Shown: positions 1-11,195 of the stretch, one piece after another
Numbering within the stretch: the stretch's first letter is position 1
How the letters are laid out: each line of letters begins with the position of its first letter
Origin: Bacteroidales bacterium
Lineage (GTDB): Bacteria > Bacteroidota > Bacteroidia > Bacteroidales > UBA3824
Direction: 5' to 3'
NCBI GenBank assembly: GCA_017412115.1
Contig: JAFPYR010000090.1
Location: 37,429-101,428 of the forward strand
Length of the DNA stretch: 64,000 nt
The notes under the pieces: generated by a model
The model's database searches: none
Seen by the model: the letters and a program-made list of their open reading frames with translations, nothing else
What the model was told of the DNA's origin: nothing
Translations under genes and position numbers: made by a program

Positions 1-208
1 CGGTTTTCGTTACCTTCTGCTCAGAAATCTCTTTTACTCTTGAAGAGGTTGCGACTAATGTTTTACCGTTAACATCGTCAATTAACTGTACAAAGATATT
101 TTTATTACTTCTGAAAACGCAAAGTCTGGGACGCTCAGGCGTACCGGAAATTTTTTTGCGTATGCGGTATTTAATTCTTTGTCTTCTTTCCTGCTTAGAT
201 AAAGCCAT
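1..208 (-). CDS. rplR: 50S ribosomal protein L18, partial (3' end outside window)
   Basis: The reading frame starts at the ATG complement at 206-208 and runs off the window edge, so only the first 69 codons are seen. The N-terminus reads [20 protein letters not shown] and continues with [17 protein letters not shown], the usual L18 opening. L18 binds 5S rRNA in the large-subunit central protuberance. It follows rplF by 36 bases, in the standard spc-operon order. Confidence 0.93.
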   Translation of the reverse strand, partial: MALSKQERRQRIKYRIRKKISGTPERPRLCVFRSNKNIFVQLIDDVNGKTLVATSSRVKEISEQKVTKT

Positions 209-244
209 TTTACTACAATTTTTTTGATTAATTAAGCCCGGTTA

Positions 245-808
245 CTACTTAGAAGAAGAAGCCGTCTTGCCGGCTTTTCTACGAAGCACTTCATCAACAA
301 ACTTAATACCTTTACCTTTGTAAGGCTCAGGAGCGCGGAATGAACGAATCTTAGCCGCAACTTGTCCTAAAAGCTGTTTGTCGCAACTCGTAAGAGTAAT
401 AATCGGATTAGAACGTTTTTCTGTTACAACACTTACTTTAACTTCTTCAGGAAGTTCCATAAGTATATTGTGCGAATAACCAACGGAAATATCAAGCAGC
501 TGACCTTGAGAGGTAGCTCTGTAGCCGACACCGACCATTTCCTGTTTAATAGTAAATCCTTCGCTAACGCCTTTTACCATATTGGCTATCAAAGCCCTGT
601 AAAGACCATGCAATGACCTGTGCATTTTGTCGTCGGTAGGACGAGATACTTTCAAGGTATTGTCCTCAACTTCTACTTTAATATCAGGATTTACTTTCTG
701 CCTCAATTCACCAAGCTTGCCTTTAACGACGATAGTGTGATTTTTGTCGTCTACGGTTACTTGTACCCCTGCGGGAATTTGAACGGGCAATTTACCAATT
801 CTTGACAT
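245..808 (-). CDS. rplF: 50S ribosomal protein L6
   Basis: The product is 187 residues, normal for L6. It begins MSRIGKLPVQIPAGV and carries the C-terminal signature EPYKGKGIKF near residue 160. L6 consists of two related domains and sits near the factor-binding site of the 50S subunit. It lies between rpsH (20-base gap) and rplR in the spc part of the fused ribosomal operon. The extreme C-terminus is Ser/Lys-rich (TASSSK). Confidence 0.97.
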   Translation of the reverse strand: MSRIGKLPVQIPAGVQVTVDDKNHTIVVKGKLGELRQKVNPDIKVEVEDNTLKVSRPTDDKMHRSLHGLYRALIANMVKGVSEGFTIKQEMVGVGYRATSQGQLLDISVGYSHNILMELPEEVKVSVVTEKRSNPIITLTSCDKQLLGQVAAKIRSFRAPEPYKGKGIKFVDEVLRRKAGKTASSSK

Positions 809-828
809 TTTTTTATATACCTAATTTA

Positions 829-1218
829 TTAATAAACGTAACAAATTACCTCACCGCCGACATTCTGCACTCTTGCTTCTTTGTCGGTCATAATACCTTT
901 GGAAGTAGAAACGATTGCGATGCCAAGTCCGTTAAGAACTCTGGGCAACTCTTTGCAACCCTCGTACTTACGCAAACCAGGAGTTGAAACTCTGGTAATG
1001 CTTTGGATAGCAGATACTTTAGTTTGGGGATTGTATTTCAAAGCGATTTTGATAGCTCTGTTTTCATCATCAAACTTGTAACTCAGAATATAACCTTTCT
1101 GAAAAAGTATCTTGGTAATTTCCTTTTTTACCTTGCTCGTAGGTACCTCTACAATTCTGTGTTTTGCCATCACGGCGTTTCTAATGCGGGTCAAGAAATC
1201 TGCAATAGTATCTGTCAT
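829..1218 (-). CDS. rpsH: 30S ribosomal protein S8
   Basis: This is a 129-residue protein beginning [15 protein letters not shown] and containing the S8 signature around [15 protein letters not shown], ending [10 protein letters not shown]8 binds helix 21 of 16S rRNA in the platform. In enterobacteria S8 represses the spc operon; whether that holds here cannot be read from the sequence. It is 24 bases downstream of rpsN. Confidence 0.97.
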   Translation of the reverse strand: MTDTIADFLTRIRNAVMAKHRIVEVPTSKVKKEITKILFQKGYILSYKFDDENRAIKIALKYNPQTKVSAIQSITRVSTPGLRKYEGCKELPRVLNGLGIAIVSTSKGIMTDKEARVQNVGGEVICYVY

Positions 1219-1242
1219 TTTTCTTTAAATTTTAAAATAAAA

Positions 1243-1512
1243 TTACCAACTTGCTTTTTTAACGCCCGGTAAGAGACCGTTAGAGGCCATTTCACGGAAC
1301 TGTATACGGCTGATGCCGAACATTCTGATATAACCCTTAGGCCTACCAGAAAGTTTACAACGATTGTGAAGTCTGATAGGATTAGAGTTGCGCGGAAGTT
1401 TCTGAAGTCCGACATAATCGCCGGCTTGTTTAAGAGCCTCCCTCTTAGCAGCGTATTTAGCTATAAGTTTTGCACGCTTTACCTCGCGCGCTTTCATTGA
1501 TTCTTTTGCCAT
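1243..1512 (-). CDS. rpsN: 30S ribosomal protein S14 (zinc-independent long form)
   Basis: The product is 89 residues and contains [20 protein letters not shown], the S14 core. The paired CxxC motifs of the short zinc-binding S14 are absent, so this is the long, C-minus form. S14 sits in the head of the 30S subunit. It is separated from rplE by only six bases, implying translation as part of the same message. Confidence 0.96.
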   Translation of the reverse strand: MAKESMKAREVKRAKLIAKYAAKREALKQAGDYVGLQKLPRNSNPIRLHNRCKLSGRPKGYIRMFGISRIQFREMASNGLLPGVKKASW

Positions 1513-1518
1513 TTATTA

Positions 1519-2064
1519 TTACTTTTTGAACGGTAAACCAAAATTTTGCAATAATTTGAATCCTTCTTCATCGGTGTTTGCCGTGGTAACGAAAGTGATA
1601 TTCATACCCATAATCTTGTTGACTTTGTCAATATCAATTTCCGGGAAAATGATTTGTTCTTTGATACCGAGGGTATAATTACCTCTGCCGTCAAATTTTC
1701 CGCTGATACCGTTGAAATCACGTATACGGGGAAGGGCGATAGCAATCAACCTTTCGAGGAATTCGTACATACGGTCATGTCTCAAAGTTACCATAACTCC
1801 GATCGGCATACCTTTTCTCAAATGGAAGTTAGAAATATCCTTTCTTGAAAGAGCCGTAACGGGTTTTTGACCGCTAATGGCAGTAATCTCGGCCATTGAA
1901 GTGTCAACGATTTTTTTATCGGCAGTAGCATCGCCGATACCTTGGTTGATAACGATTTTAACCAATTTGGGAGCCTGCATAACACTCTTGTAGCCGAACT
2001 CTTTTTTAAGTGCGGGAACTATTTCTTCCCTGTACTTTTTCTTTAAAGATGGTACGTATTGCAT
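1519..2064 (-). CDS. rplE: 50S ribosomal protein L5
   Basis: The 181-residue product matches L5 in length and motifs: [12 protein letters not shown] near residue 36 and [20 protein letters not shown] near residues 91-110. L5 binds 5S rRNA and forms a bridge to the small subunit. Its start lies one base downstream of the rplX stop, indicating tight co-translation. Confidence 0.97.
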   Translation of the reverse strand: MQYVPSLKKKYREEIVPALKKEFGYKSVMQAPKLVKIVINQGIGDATADKKIVDTSMAEITAISGQKPVTALSRKDISNFHLRKGMPIGVMVTLRHDRMYEFLERLIAIALPRIRDFNGISGKFDGRGNYTLGIKEQIIFPEIDIDKVNKIMGMNITFVTTANTDEEGFKLLQNFGLPFKK

Positions 2065-2065
2065 T

Positions 2066-2398
2066 TTACTTTATCTCCTTTTTATTTTCTGATTTTTTTG
2101 AATAACGTACTAATCTTTTTACGCCGTCTGCCTCAACAACTTTTCTGCCGATACGGGTAGGTTTGCCAGTCTCGGGGCAGATAAGCATAAGGTTAGAAAG
2201 GTGGATAGAAGCCTCTTTCTCAACGATACCGCCTTGATTGTTTTCAGCAGAAGGTTTCGTTGCCTTTTTCACCATGTTTACACCCTCGACGATAGCACGG
2301 TTTTTCTTGATGAGAACCCTCAGAACTGTACCTTTCTGGCCTTTACAATCGCCTGAATTGACAATTACCGTGTCTCCTTTTTTAATGTGCAATTTCAT
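2066..2398 (-). CDS. rplX: 50S ribosomal protein L24
   Basis: The 110-residue product opens with a KOW-type segment, [20 protein letters not shown], and contains [18 protein letters not shown], a conserved L24 stretch. L24 is an early-assembly protein at the exit side of the 50S subunit. It lies 30 bases after rplN and immediately before rplE. Confidence 0.96.
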   Translation of the reverse strand: MKLHIKKGDTVIVNSGDCKGQKGTVLRVLIKKNRAIVEGVNMVKKATKPSAENNQGGIVEKEASIHLSNLMLICPETGKPTRIGRKVVEADGVKRLVRYSKKSENKKEIK

Positions 2399-2428
2399 TT
2401 TTTTACTTTCAAAAAAACAGTTAAAAAA

Positions 2429-2794
2429 TTACAAAACCTCAGGAGCCAGAGAAACGATTTTCATATAGTTAGCACGGAGTTCCCTTGCTACCGGTCCGAA
2501 AATACGGGTACCTCTGAGTTCGCCCTGATTGTTTAGCAGAACAACGGCGTTGTCGTCAAATCTGATATACGAGCCGTCCTGTCTGCGGATTTCCTTATTG
2601 GTGCGTACCACAACCGCCTTCGATACCGTACCCTTCTTTACATCTCCAGAAGGAATTGCGCTCTTAACGGTTACGACCACCTTGTCGCCAACAGAGGCAT
2701 ATCTGCGACCTGTTCCGCCGAGGACACGGATACAGAGTACTTCTTTTGCGCCGCTGTTGTCAGCTACAGTCATTCTTGATTCTTGCTGTATCAT
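2429..2794 (-). CDS. rplN: 50S ribosomal protein L14
   Basis: The 121-residue protein begins [20 protein letters not shown], the invariant L14 N-terminus, and ends with [15 protein letters not shown]14 lies at the subunit interface and contacts bridge B8. The gene follows rpsQ by six bases. Confidence 0.98.
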   Translation of the reverse strand: MIQQESRMTVADNSGAKEVLCIRVLGGTGRRYASVGDKVVVTVKSAIPSGDVKKGTVSKAVVVRTNKEIRRQDGSYIRFDDNAVVLLNNQGELRGTRIFGPVARELRANYMKIVSLAPEVL

Positions 2795-2800
2795 AATAAA

Positions 2801-3076
2801 TTATTTAGCTTTTTCTACGATTTCTACCAATCTCCAGTTTTTACGTTTGCTCAAAGGGCGGGTTTCCATAATTTTTACGGTATCGCCTACGTTGCATTCG
2901 TTTTTCTCATCATGAGCGATAAACTTCTTGGTACGGAGAATAAACTTTCCGTACTTCGGATGTCTCATTTTACGTTTTACTTCAACAACGATGGATTTCT
3001 CCATTTTATTGCTTACTACCACGCCGATACGTACCTTTCTGAAGTTACGCTTCAATTCTTCCTTTACTTCTTCCAT
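2801..3076 (-). CDS. rpsQ: 30S ribosomal protein S17
   Basis: The 91-residue product has the OB-fold core of S17 with [19 protein letters not shown] and the C-terminal [20 protein letters not shown]. It is a few residues longer than usual at the N-terminus because of a Glu/Lys-rich extension. S17 is a primary 16S rRNA binder. It sits 11 bases after rpmC. Confidence 0.96.
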   Translation of the reverse strand: MEEVKEELKRNFRKVRIGVVVSNKMEKSIVVEVKRKMRHPKYGKFILRTKKFIAHDEKNECNVGDTVKIMETRPLSKRKNWRLVEIVEKAK

Positions 3077-3087
3077 TATTAAATAAA

Positions 3088-3300
3088 TTATTGAGCGTTA
3101 TTAATTTGTCTGCTGCGGAGCTCACATCTGAGCCTTGCAATATACTTTCTTTTGTCACGTATCTGAATCGGAGACTCCAAAGGAGTGATAGCGTGATTGA
3201 GTTTCATCTTGGTATAATCCAAAACGGCTGCATTCAGTTTTTCTTCCAATTCAGCGGTAGTCAATTCTTTAATTTCTTTGTTTTGTACTGACTTTTTCAT
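3088..3300 (-). CDS. rpmC: 50S ribosomal protein L29
   Basis: This small, predicted alpha-helical protein has 70 residues, with the L29 pattern [15 protein letters not shown] and [18 protein letters not shown]29 lies at the polypeptide exit tunnel near the trigger-factor docking site. Its start overlaps the rplP stop by one base (TAATG), a translational-coupling arrangement. Confidence 0.95.
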   Translation of the reverse strand: MKKSVQNKEIKELTTAELEEKLNAAVLDYTKMKLNHAITPLESPIQIRDKRKYIARLRCELRSRQINNAQ

Positions 3301-3737
3301 TATTCTACACTTGTTGCAGGGTTGACATAATCGCGTCTTACGACAAATTTAGTTTTAATCGGAAGTTTCTGAGCTGCCAAACGGAAAGCTTCTTTAGCGA
3401 TCTCGAACGGCACGCCGTCTGCTTCAAACATTATTCTACCCGGAGTAACGGGGGCTACGAAGTATTCGGGTTGACCTTTACCTTTACCCATACGTACCTC
3501 GGCGGGTTTCTTTGTTACAGGCTTATCGGGGAAGATTCTGATCCAAATCTGACCCTCACGCTGCATATAACGTGAAATTGCCTGACGGGCTGCCTCTATC
3601 TGACGACCCGTAATCCAGAAATTCTCCAATGCTTTGAGTGCAAAACTGCCGAATGCGATTTCATGTCCTCTTTGGGCAAGACCTCTCATGCGGCCTTTCT
3701 GCATTTTTCTGAATTTCGTTCTTTTTGGCTGTAACAT
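3300..3737 (-). CDS. rplP: 50S ribosomal protein L16
   Basis: The 145-residue product opens [20 protein letters not shown] and contains [20 protein letters not shown], the L16 signature. L16 helps position tRNA in the A and P sites. The gene is 34 bases downstream of rpsC and overlaps rpmC by one base. Confidence 0.97.
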   Translation of the reverse strand: MLQPKRTKFRKMQKGRMRGLAQRGHEIAFGSFALKALENFWITGRQIEAARQAISRYMQREGQIWIRIFPDKPVTKKPAEVRMGKGKGQPEYFVAPVTPGRIMFEADGVPFEIAKEAFRLAAQKLPIKTKFVVRRDYVNPATSVE

Positions 3738-3771
3738 TTTCTTTTACAAATTTAATAATTAAATTTAAGAA

Positions 3772-4473
3772 CTACTTTTGTTTTCTCTGACTGTTGAAAT
3801 TAGTTTTTTTCTGAGGTTTAACATTTACGTTATTAGAAAGATCTCTTTTTCCGTAAACTTCACCTTTGCAAATCCATACTTTGATACCAACGCAACCAAC
3901 TTTTGTGTTAGCTACTGCCAAAGCATAGTCGATGTCGGCTCTGAGAGTGTGCAAAGGAATTCTACCTTCCTTGTAAGCCTCGGTTCTTGCCATTTCAGCA
4001 CCGTTCAAACGACCTGAAATTACAAATTTGATACCTTCAGCACCCATTCTCATCGTAGAAGCCACAGCAGTCTTGATAGCACGGCGGTAAGCGATTTTGC
4101 CTTCAATCTGACGTGCTACGTTGTTAGCAACAATTACAGCATCCAATTCGGGACGTTTAATTTCGAGGATATTAATCTGAACGTCCTTCTTAGTAATGTT
4201 TTTTAACTCTTCTTTGATTTTGTCAACTTCCTGTCCGCCTTTACCGATGATAATACCCGGACGAGCCGTATTTACCGTAACGGTAATAAGTTTGAGAGTT
4301 CTCTGAATAATTATTTTAGAGATACTGGCTTTAGAAAGACGAACGTTAAGATATTTTCTAATCTTGTCGTCTTCAACAATTTTATCAGAATAGTTTTTCG
4401 GATCAAACCATTCTGAATCCCAACCTCTGATGATTCCCAATCTGTTGCTGATCGGATTAGTTTTTTGTCCCAT
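3772..4473 (-). CDS. rpsC: 30S ribosomal protein S3
   Basis: The 233-residue protein begins [20 protein letters not shown]. It carries a type-II KH domain with the GxxG loop in [15 protein letters not shown] near residue 75, and the S3 C-terminal signature around [15 protein letters not shown]. The tail is basic and Asn/Gln-rich. S3 lines the mRNA entry channel. It overlaps rplV by one base. Confidence 0.97.
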   Translation of the reverse strand: MGQKTNPISNRLGIIRGWDSEWFDPKNYSDKIVEDDKIRKYLNVRLSKASISKIIIQRTLKLITVTVNTARPGIIIGKGGQEVDKIKEELKNITKKDVQINILEIKRPELDAVIVANNVARQIEGKIAYRRAIKTAVASTMRMGAEGIKFVISGRLNGAEMARTEAYKEGRIPLHTLRADIDYALAVANTKVGCVGIKVWICKGEVYGKRDLSNNVNVKPQKKTNFNSQRKQK

Positions 4474-4901
4474 TATTCTTCCGTTTTTACTTCTTTGTTG
4501 CCCAAAATTATGGTAACATGGTTTGACCTTTTTCTAATTCTGTAAGCCCTGCCCTGAGGAGCGGGACGAAGTCTTTTCAGCATCCTTGCGCCGTCTACTC
4601 TGATTTCTTTAACGATAAGACCGGCATCTTCGATATGTGCGCCTTCGTTTTTCTTTGTCCAGTTTGCAACTGCAGACTGCAAAAGTTTTCTCAACTTTAT
4701 AGCTGCCTCTTGAGGAGAATACTGCAAAATATCCAAAGCCTTGATAACATCCTGATTTCTAATCAAACCGGCTACAAGACGCATCTTTCTGGGAGAAGTA
4801 GGATTATTTCTTAAAACTGCAAAAGCCAAATCTTTCTTTTGAGCTTTCAGTTTCTCTGCTCTTTCTTTCTTCTTGGTTCTATGCTTTTTTTCTTCTGCCA
4901 T
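4473..4901 (-). CDS. rplV: 50S ribosomal protein L22
   Basis: The 142-residue product has a Lys/Glu-rich N-terminal extension of about 25 residues before the L22 core ([20 protein letters not shown]). It ends with the beta-hairpin segment [17 protein letters not shown] that lines the exit tunnel. Its stop overlaps the rpsC start. Confidence 0.96.
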   Translation of the reverse strand: MAEEKKHRTKKKERAEKLKAQKKDLAFAVLRNNPTSPRKMRLVAGLIRNQDVIKALDILQYSPQEAAIKLRKLLQSAVANWTKKNEGAHIEDAGLIVKEIRVDGARMLKRLRPAPQGRAYRIRKRSNHVTIILGNKEVKTEE

Positions 4902-4930
4902 TTTCTTTTTTACTTTTAATGGTCTAATAA

Positions 4931-5197
4931 CTATTTCTTGTTGCCGCCGTGTCCTCTGAAGATACGTGTCGGCGCAAATTCGCCTAACTTGTGGCCTACC
5001 ATATTCTCCGTTACATAAACGGGAATAAATTTGTTGCCGTTATGAAGGGCAATTGTGTGACCTACGAAATCAGGAGAAATAATAGAGGCTCTTGCCCATG
5101 ATTTTATAACCGATTTCTTGCCAGACTCGTTCATAGCAAGAATTTTTTTCTCGAGTTTATAATCAATGAAAGGGCCTTTTTTAATTGAACGACTCAT
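4931..5197 (-). CDS. rpsS: 30S ribosomal protein S19
   Basis: The 88-residue protein begins [18 protein letters not shown] and includes [18 protein letters not shown], the S19 signature. S19 forms the head of the 30S subunit together with S13. It lies between rplB and rplV with gaps of about 25-30 bases. Confidence 0.98.
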   Translation of the reverse strand: MSRSIKKGPFIDYKLEKKILAMNESGKKSVIKSWARASIISPDFVGHTIALHNGNKFIPVYVTENMVGHKLGEFAPTRIFRGHGGNKK

Positions 5198-5220
5198 AAT
5201 TTTCTTAAATATGCAATTAA

Positions 5221-6045
5221 TTATTTACTTCTTCTTTCTATAATAAACTTGTTTGAAAGCTTTTTAGGTCTACGTGTCTTGTAACCCTTAGCCAACAAGC
5301 CTTTTCTTGATCTCGGATGTCCACCTGAAGCACGACCTTCACCACCACCCATCGGGTGATCTACCGGGTTCATTACGACACCTCTGTTGTGAGGTCTGCG
5401 ACCGAGCCATCTTGAACGACCAGCTTTACCTGATTTTTCAAGTTCATGGTCACCGTTTGAAACACTTCCGATTGTAGCCTTGCATGTTACAAGTATCATT
5501 CTCGTTTCTCCTGAAGGAAGTTTTACGACTGCATATTTGCCGTCCCTTGCAGTAAGTTGAGCATAAGAACCTGCACTTCTTGCGAGTTTAGCGCCCTCAC
5601 CGGGTCTGAGTTCAATATTGTGGATAATTGTTCCCAAAGGAATATCCGACAAAAACAATGCATTACCAATTTCAGGAGCTGCATCTTTGCCAGATTCGAT
5701 TTTCTGACCTACCTGAAGTCCGTTAGGAGCGATGATATAGCTCTTTGCGCCGTCAGCATAAAAAACCAAGGCGATTCTCGCCGTACGGTTCGGGTCATAC
5801 TCTATGGTCTTTACTGTTGCAGGAATACCGTCTTTGTCGCGCCAAAAATCCACGATTCTGTATTTCTGCTTGTGTCCGCCGCCAATATAGCGAACGGTCA
5901 TCTTACCGGTGTTGTTTCTACCACCTGATTTCGCATAACCAAAAGTAAGCGATTTTTCAGGTTTAGAAGCCGTAATCTCGTCAAAAGTACTTAATACTTT
6001 TCCTCTTTGTCCCGGAGTTGTCGGTTTAAATTGTCTTACTGCCAT
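5221..6045 (-). CDS. rplB: 50S ribosomal protein L2
   Basis: The 274-residue product is normal for L2. The conserved peptidyl-transferase-region segment [20 protein letters not shown], including the functionally important histidine, is near residues 226-245. L2 binds 23S rRNA close to the catalytic centre and is needed for subunit joining. It follows rplW by two bases. Confidence 0.98.
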   Translation of the reverse strand: MAVRQFKPTTPGQRGKVLSTFDEITASKPEKSLTFGYAKSGGRNNTGKMTVRYIGGGHKQKYRIVDFWRDKDGIPATVKTIEYDPNRTARIALVFYADGAKSYIIAPNGLQVGQKIESGKDAAPEIGNALFLSDIPLGTIIHNIELRPGEGAKLARSAGSYAQLTARDGKYAVVKLPSGETRMILVTCKATIGSVSNGDHELEKSGKAGRSRWLGRRPHNRGVVMNPVDHPMGGGEGRASGGHPRSRKGLLAKGYKTRRPKKLSNKFIIERRSK

Positions 6046-6047
6046 TT

Positions 6048-6401
6048 TTAAATATTGCTATAAAAATCGATATTGTCCCCTTCTTTAAGAGTAACAACAG
6101 CTTTTTTGTAAGTTTTAGTTTTGCCGACGATATAACCAGCTTTTGTCATGCGTGATTTTACCTTACCGGCATATTTCATCGTATTTACTGCCACTACAGT
6201 AACATTATACAACTGTTCTACCGCCTCTTTAATCTGAATTTTATTGGCGTTAGGGTTTACAACAAAAGCGAACTGCGCAAGAGTTTTTGTTCCTCTTGTG
6301 TCAGGTCTGCCTTTTTTGTTACCCTTTTTTCCCGTATGAATTGTCCTCGACGACAAAGCGGAGAATTTTTCCGTAACTATCGGTTTTTCAATGATTTCCA
6401 T
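6048..6401 (-). CDS. rplW: 50S ribosomal protein L23
   Basis: The 117-residue protein begins [16 protein letters not shown] and contains [19 protein letters not shown], typical of L23. An insertion ([18 protein letters not shown]) follows the first strand. L23 surrounds the exit tunnel and docks trigger factor and SRP. The gene lies between rplD (13-base gap) and rplB. Confidence 0.95.
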   Translation of the reverse strand: MEIIEKPIVTEKFSALSSRTIHTGKKGNKKGRPDTRGTKTLAQFAFVVNPNANKIQIKEAVEQLYNVTVVAVNTMKYAGKVKSRMTKAGYIVGKTKTYKKAVVTLKEGDNIDFYSNI

Positions 6402-6414
6402 TACTTTCTAAAAT

Positions 6415-7047
6415 TTATTTGTTCTCGAAAATCTTGTTTAAAGCCTCAACTGCACTCTCCGTAAATACTAATGCCTGAGCATCCAAAACATCGTAAGTCG
6501 TTAATTGATTGGCAGTTGTAATTTTGGATTTCTCCAAATTTCTTGACGACAAATATACGTTTTTATTTTCACTCTGCAAAACCAAAAGTGATTTTTTATC
6601 GTTAATTTTTAAATTATTTTTCAAATCAACCATTTTTTTGGTTTTGGGAGCCTCAAATGTAAAGTCTTCTACAACTATTATCTGTCCGTCTTGCGCTTTA
6701 CAGGTGAGAGCCGACTTTCTTGCAAGGGCTTTTACCTTTTTATTAAGTTTGAAACTATAATCTCTCGGTCTAGGACCAAAGCATCTTGCACCGCCTACCA
6801 TAACGGGAGAGTTAATATCACCCGAACGGGCACCGCCGGTACCTTTTTGTTTCTTCAATTTACGGGTAGAGCCGCTCATTTCGCTTCTTTCTTTAGCTTT
6901 GGCAGTACCCTGACGCTGATCAGCCAAGTAACGTTTTACGTCCAAATACATGGCATGATCATTAGCCTGAACACCGAAAATCTCATCAGAAAGAGTGATT
7001 TTTTTGCCGGTGTCCTGTCCGTTAATGTTTAAAACTGCTATTTCCAT
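6415..7047 (-). CDS. rplD: 50S ribosomal protein L4
   Basis: The 210-residue product carries the L4 core [20 protein letters not shown] and [21 protein letters not shown]4 lines the exit tunnel; in gammaproteobacteria it also represses the S10 operon, which is unproven here. It overlaps rplC by one base, consistent with coupling. Confidence 0.97.
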   Translation of the reverse strand: MEIAVLNINGQDTGKKITLSDEIFGVQANDHAMYLDVKRYLADQRQGTAKAKERSEMSGSTRKLKKQKGTGGARSGDINSPVMVGGARCFGPRPRDYSFKLNKKVKALARKSALTCKAQDGQIIVVEDFTFEAPKTKKMVDLKNNLKINDKKSLLVLQSENKNVYLSSRNLEKSKITTANQLTTYDVLDAQALVFTESAVEALNKIFENK

Positions 7048-7664
7048 TAGTCTTCAATGATTAAATATGAACCTTTAGGTCCCGGAACGGCACCCTTTAC
7101 TAACAATAAATTGTGTTCAGCGATAATTTTTACAACTTGAAGGTTGCGAACTTTGATATTGTCGCCGCCGGTACGACCAGCCATACGCATACCCTTGAAA
7201 ACTTTTGAGGGGTATGAAGATGCGCCTAATCCGCCCGGTGCTCTCAAACGGTTGTGCTGTCCGTGAGTTGTACCGCCAACACCGTTGAAGTGATAACGTT
7301 TTACAGGTCCTTGATAACCTTTACCTTTGGAAACACCACTTACATTAACGAATTTTACGTCATTCAATGACTCAACTGTTACAGTGTCGCCTAATTTTAC
7401 TTCTTGTTCAATATTTTTGAACTCAACTACTTTTACTTTAGGAGTAGTACCTGCTTTTTCAAAATGTTTAAGTTCAGGCTTTGACGTGTTTTTGGCTTTC
7501 TTATCGTCAAAAGCAAGCTGAACGGCGTTGTAACCGTCAGTTTCTACGGTCTTAACCTGCGTTACTACGCAAGGACCGGCTTCAATTACAGTAACGGGTA
7601 CGTTTACACCGTCTTCGTTGAAAACTGAGGTCATGCCTACTTTTTTTCCAATAATTCCTGACAT
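7047..7664 (-). CDS. rplC: 50S ribosomal protein L3
   Basis: The 205-residue protein opens [19 protein letters not shown]. It includes the L3 loop [16 protein letters not shown] and [19 protein letters not shown]3 is an assembly initiator near the peptidyl-transferase centre. A 107-base gap with a nested hairpin separates it from rpsJ, the widest gap in the ribosomal block. Confidence 0.97.
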   Translation of the reverse strand: MSGIIGKKVGMTSVFNEDGVNVPVTVIEAGPCVVTQVKTVETDGYNAVQLAFDDKKAKNTSKPELKHFEKAGTTPKVKVVEFKNIEQEVKLGDTVTVESLNDVKFVNVSGVSKGKGYQGPVKRYHFNGVGGTTHGQHNRLRAPGGLGASSYPSKVFKGMRMAGRTGGDNIKVRNLQVVKIIAEHNLLLVKGAVPGPKGSYLIIED

Positions 7665-7681
7665 TTTAACAGAATTTTTGT

Positions 7682-7718
7682 GGTTTACTTCAACGGGCTC
7701 TGCCGAGAGCGGTAAACC
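7682..7718 (-). promoter_or_regulatory. Nested hairpin in the rpsJ-rplC intergenic leader
   Basis: An outer stem GGTTTAC (7682-7688) pairs with GTAAACC (7712-7718) and encloses an inner stem GCTCT (7697-7701)/AGAGC (7706-7710). It lies just upstream of the rplC start, in the only long gap of the operon. A structured mRNA leader that binds a ribosomal protein, or a processing site, is a reasonable inference; nothing more is shown. Confidence 0.4.
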
Positions 7719-7771
7719 GATTTTTAATAACTTTTACGTGTGTTAAAAAATTGTTTTTAACTCTTTAATCA

Positions 7772-8077
7772 TCAAACTTTGATTTCTACCGAAACACCGC
7801 TGGGGAGTTCAAGTTTCATAAGCGCATCAATAGTTTTAGAAGTAGAACTGTAGATGTCGATTAATCTCTTGAATGATGACAACTGAAACTGCTCTCTCGA
7901 TTTTTTGTTAACGAAAGTAGATCTGTTAACGGTAAAAATCCTCTTGTGAGTGGGCAACGGAACGGGACCGCTGACTACTGCGCCGGTGCTTTTTACGGTC
8001 TTAACAATCTTTTCAGCTGAATTGTCAACCAAGTTGTGATCGTAAGATTTCAATTTGATACGAATCTTTTGACTCAT
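7772..8077 (-). CDS. rpsJ: 30S ribosomal protein S10
   Basis: The 101-residue product begins [18 protein letters not shown] and has the S10 signature [20 protein letters not shown]10 sits in the 30S head and, as NusE, also joins transcription antitermination complexes. It follows fusA directly (11 bases), so str and S10 are fused here with no tuf between them. Confidence 0.97.
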   Translation of the reverse strand: MSQKIRIKLKSYDHNLVDNSAEKIVKTVKSTGAVVSGPVPLPTHKRIFTVNRSTFVNKKSREQFQLSSFKRLIDIYSSTSKTIDALMKLELPSGVSVEIKV

Positions 8078-8088
8078 AATTCTTTTTT

Positions 8089-10209
8089 TTATAACTGGTC
8101 AATAAATGTAATTTTACCTCTTACCGTGTCGATTATACCTTGTGAAATCTGGGGTGGAACTGGCTCATAATCCTTAAATTGCATTGAGGAAATTGCCCTT
8201 CCCGATGTTAAAGTGCGCAAAACAGTAACATATCCGAAAGTTTCTGCAAGCGGTACTACCGATTTGATAATCTTTACTTTAGCCTTTGAATCAGTGCTTA
8301 TTACCTGTCCCCTGCGTTTATTAACATCGGCAATAACATCGCCCATATATTCCTCAGGCGTATCAACCGTAAGTTCCATTACAGGTTCCAATAATATTGC
8401 TTTTGCTTTCTCTGTTGCCGCTTTAAAAGCCTGTTTAGCAGCAATTTCAAAAGACAGAGCGTCTGAATCCACGCTGTGAAAACTGCCGTCGATAAGTTCA
8501 ACGGTAAGACTTTGCATCTTGAATCCTCCTAAAGGTCCGTTGTTCATGGCCTCTAAGAAACCTTTCTCAACTGCCGGAATAAATTCTTTAGGAATTATAC
8601 CGCCTTTAATAGAGTTTATGAATGTTAGACCCGTTGCGTTTTCTTCAGAAGGCGAAACTCTAACGGTAATATCAGCAAATTTTCCTTTGCCACCGGTCTG
8701 CTTTTTGAAGACCTCATGATGTTCTACCGTTTTTGTAATCACTTCTTTGTACGTAACTTGAGGCTTGCCCTGAGTGATTTCGATATTGTATTCACGTCTT
8801 AAACGGTCAATTAAAATATCCAAATGCAACTCGCCCATTCCTCTGATAATCGTTTGACCTGTTTCATTGTCGGTTTCAACTTTGAAAGTCGGGTCTTCCT
8901 CAGATAATTTATTAAGGGCAACATCCATTTTATCAAGATCTGCTTGAGTTTTCGGCTCAATAGCCACGCCAATAACGGGATCCGGAAATTTTATTGATTC
9001 AAAAATTACAGGATGCTTTTGATCCGTTAAAGAATCACCCGTGCGAATGTCTTTGAATCCCACAGCACCGCAAATATCACCGGCTTCTACAAAGTCCAAA
9101 GCCTGTTGTTTGTTTGCGTGCATTCTGTAAAGGTTTGAAATCCTTTCTTTTTTACCCGTTCTAACGTTATAAACCTGCTCTCCTGAATTAAGTTTTCCCG
9201 AATATACTCTGATGTAAACAAGCCGTCCTACAAAAGGATCTACGGCAATCTTAAAAGCCAAAGCAGCAAAAGGTTCTTTGCTGTCAGGTTTTCTAAGAAT
9301 CTCAACGTCAGGATTTACGGGATCAACGCCTTTTACGGCACCTAAATCCAAGGGAGAGGGCAAATAAGCCGTTACAGCATCCAAAAGCTTTTGAACACCT
9401 TTGTTTTTGAGCGAAGAACCGCACAAAACAGGTACCGCTTTTAATGACACCGTTGCACTGCGAAGCACCTTTTTAATGTCCTCTTCGGATATTTTGGTGC
9501 TATCGTCCAAATACTTTTCAAGAAAACTGTCGTCGCCGAAATCTGCACAGCGCTCAAGCATTTTATCACGCCATTCCGCTGCCAAATCCTGCAAATCGTC
9601 GGGAATTTCAGCAACCTCGAAATGCATTCCGTCGTCGCCGCTATTCCAAACGTAAGCTTTCATTTCAATCAGGTCTACGATACCTTGAAATTTGTCCTCG
9701 CTGCCGATAGGAATTTGTACAGGAATAGGACTTGCGCCCAATTTCTCTTCAATCTCCTGAACAACAGAGAAAAAATCGGCTCCGATTCTGTCCATCTTAT
9801 TAACGAAGGCAATCCTCGGAACATTGTATCTGTCAGCCTGTTTCCAAACGGTTTCCGACTGAGGCTCTACACCGCCTACACCGCAAAAAACTGCAACGGC
9901 ACCATCCAAAACTCTTAACGACCTTTCAACCTCAACAGTGAAGTCCACGTGTCCGGGAGTATCAATAATATTAATGGTATGTTTTACTCCGTTATAAGTC
10001 CAATATGCGGTAATTGCGGCAGAAGTAATGGTGATTCCTCTCTCCTTTTCTTGCGACATCCAGTCCATTGTAGCCGCTCCGTCGTGAACCTCGCCCATTT
10101 TGTGAGTAACGCCGGTATAATAAAGTATACGCTCAGTAGTCGTAGTTTTACCTGCGTCTATATGAGCCATAATTCCGATGTTTCTCGTGTTTTGAAGTGT
10201 ATTGTCCAT
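8089..10209 (-). CDS. fusA: Translation elongation factor G
   Basis: The 706-residue GTPase catalyses ribosomal translocation. The G motifs are visible: [15 protein letters not shown] (G1, near residue 16), the switch region [18 protein letters not shown] (G3), NKMD (G4) and a G5-like GSSLKNKG. Domains II-V follow to the expected C-terminus. It lies between rpsG and rpsJ in the usual str order. This is the only EF-G copy in the window. Confidence 0.97.
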   Translation of the reverse strand: MDNTLQNTRNIGIMAHIDAGKTTTTERILYYTGVTHKMGEVHDGAATMDWMSQEKERGITITSAAITAYWTYNGVKHTINIIDTPGHVDFTVEVERSLRVLDGAVAVFCGVGGVEPQSETVWKQADRYNVPRIAFVNKMDRIGADFFSVVQEIEEKLGASPIPVQIPIGSEDKFQGIVDLIEMKAYVWNSGDDGMHFEVAEIPDDLQDLAAEWRDKMLERCADFGDDSFLEKYLDDSTKISEEDIKKVLRSATVSLKAVPVLCGSSLKNKGVQKLLDAVTAYLPSPLDLGAVKGVDPVNPDVEILRKPDSKEPFAALAFKIAVDPFVGRLVYIRVYSGKLNSGEQVYNVRTGKKERISNLYRMHANKQQALDFVEAGDICGAVGFKDIRTGDSLTDQKHPVIFESIKFPDPVIGVAIEPKTQADLDKMDVALNKLSEEDPTFKVETDNETGQTIIRGMGELHLDILIDRLRREYNIEITQGKPQVTYKEVITKTVEHHEVFKKQTGGKGKFADITVRVSPSEENATGLTFINSIKGGIIPKEFIPAVEKGFLEAMNNGPLGGFKMQSLTVELIDGSFHSVDSDALSFEIAAKQAFKAATEKAKAILLEPVMELTVDTPEEYMGDVIADVNKRRGQVISTDSKAKVKIIKSVVPLAETFGYVTVLRTLTSGRAISSMQFKDYEPVPPQISQGIIDTVRGKITFIDQL

Positions 10210-10246
10210 TTCGTTTAGCGTTCTATCAATGTTAATTTTTCAGTCG

Positions 10247-10723
10247 TTAGAATCTGAAGAAAGCGAAAGCCTTGTTGGCTTCTGCCATACGGTGCGTATC
10301 CTCTTTTTTCTTGAAAGCTGCACCTTCCTCGTTGTATGCTGCAACTATCTCAGCTGCAAGTTTTTCAGCCATAGAATGTCCTGAACGGAGTCTTGCATAA
10401 CGGATTAAGTGCTTTACGCCGATAGATTCTTTTCTATCAGGACGGATTTCCATAGGAACTTGGAAAGTAGCACCGCCGATTCTGCGAGATTTAACCTCAA
10501 CGTCCGGAGTAATGTTTTCCATAGCTTTTTTCCATACCTCGGTAGGAGTTTTGCCGGTTTCTTTGGTTTTTTCACCGACAAGTTCCAAAGCCTTGTAGAA
10601 AATTTTGAAAGCCACGCTCTTCTTTCCGTCAATCATCATATCGTTTACAAAGCGTGTAACAAGTACATCACCGTAAACGGGATCGGGAAGAATTACTCTT
10701 TTCTTTGGTTTTGATTTTCTCAT
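10247..10723 (-). CDS. rpsG: 30S ribosomal protein S7
   Basis: The 158-residue protein begins [20 protein letters not shown] and contains [18 protein letters not shown], the S7 core. S7 nucleates assembly of the 30S head and contacts E-site tRNA. It follows rpsL by 26 bases. Confidence 0.97.
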   Translation of the reverse strand: MRKSKPKKRVILPDPVYGDVLVTRFVNDMMIDGKKSVAFKIFYKALELVGEKTKETGKTPTEVWKKAMENITPDVEVKSRRIGGATFQVPMEIRPDRKESIGVKHLIRYARLRSGHSMAEKLAAEIVAAYNEEGAAFKKKEDTHRMAEANKAFAFFRF

Positions 10724-10749
10724 CTCTTTACTTAATCAATTAATTTGAT

Positions 10750-11130
10750 TTACTTTTTCTGCTTAGGTTTCTTAGCGCCGTATTTTGACCTCTGCTGACC
10801 TCTGTTAGCAACGCCCGCTGTATCCAAAGTACCGCGGATGATGTGATAACGTACGCCCGGCAAGTCTTTTACACGACCGCCTCTAACCATTACGATTGAG
10901 TGTTCCTGAAGGTTATGTCCCTCACCCGGAATGTATGCATTCACTTCCTTCTTGTTAGAAAGTCTTACTCTGGCAACTTTGCGCATTGCAGAGTTAGGTT
11001 TCTTCGGGGTTGTGGTGTAAACACGCATACAAACGCCGCGTTTCTGAGGACAAGAATCCAATGCCGGAGACTTACTTTTTACCGTAATAGTCTTTCTACC
11101 TTTTCTTACTAATTGTTGAATTGTAGGCAT
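10750..11130 (-). CDS. rpsL: 30S ribosomal protein S12
   Basis: The 126-residue product opens [15 protein letters not shown]. The decoding-centre loops [17 protein letters not shown] and [17 protein letters not shown] are intact. Both lysines whose replacement classically confers streptomycin resistance are still lysine. This is the first gene of the ribosomal block, with a promoter about 35 bases upstream. Confidence 0.97.
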   Translation of the reverse strand: MPTIQQLVRKGRKTITVKSKSPALDSCPQKRGVCMRVYTTTPKKPNSAMRKVARVRLSNKKEVNAYIPGEGHNLQEHSIVMVRGGRVKDLPGVRYHIIRGTLDTAGVANRGQQRSKYGAKKPKQKK

Positions 11131-11165
11131 TTCTCTTATCTTTGAAATTTATACATTTTGGACTG

Positions 11166-11195
11166 CAAAATTAGTAATTTTTAGTTAATTACAAA
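11166..11195 (-). promoter_or_regulatory. Bacteroidota-type promoter of the str/S10/spc operon
   Basis: Read on the minus strand, TTTG (11195-11192) is followed after 18 bases by TAATTTTG (11173-11166), matching TTTG-N18-21-TAnnTTTG. Transcription would begin about 30 bases before the rpsL start codon. Confidence 0.6.
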
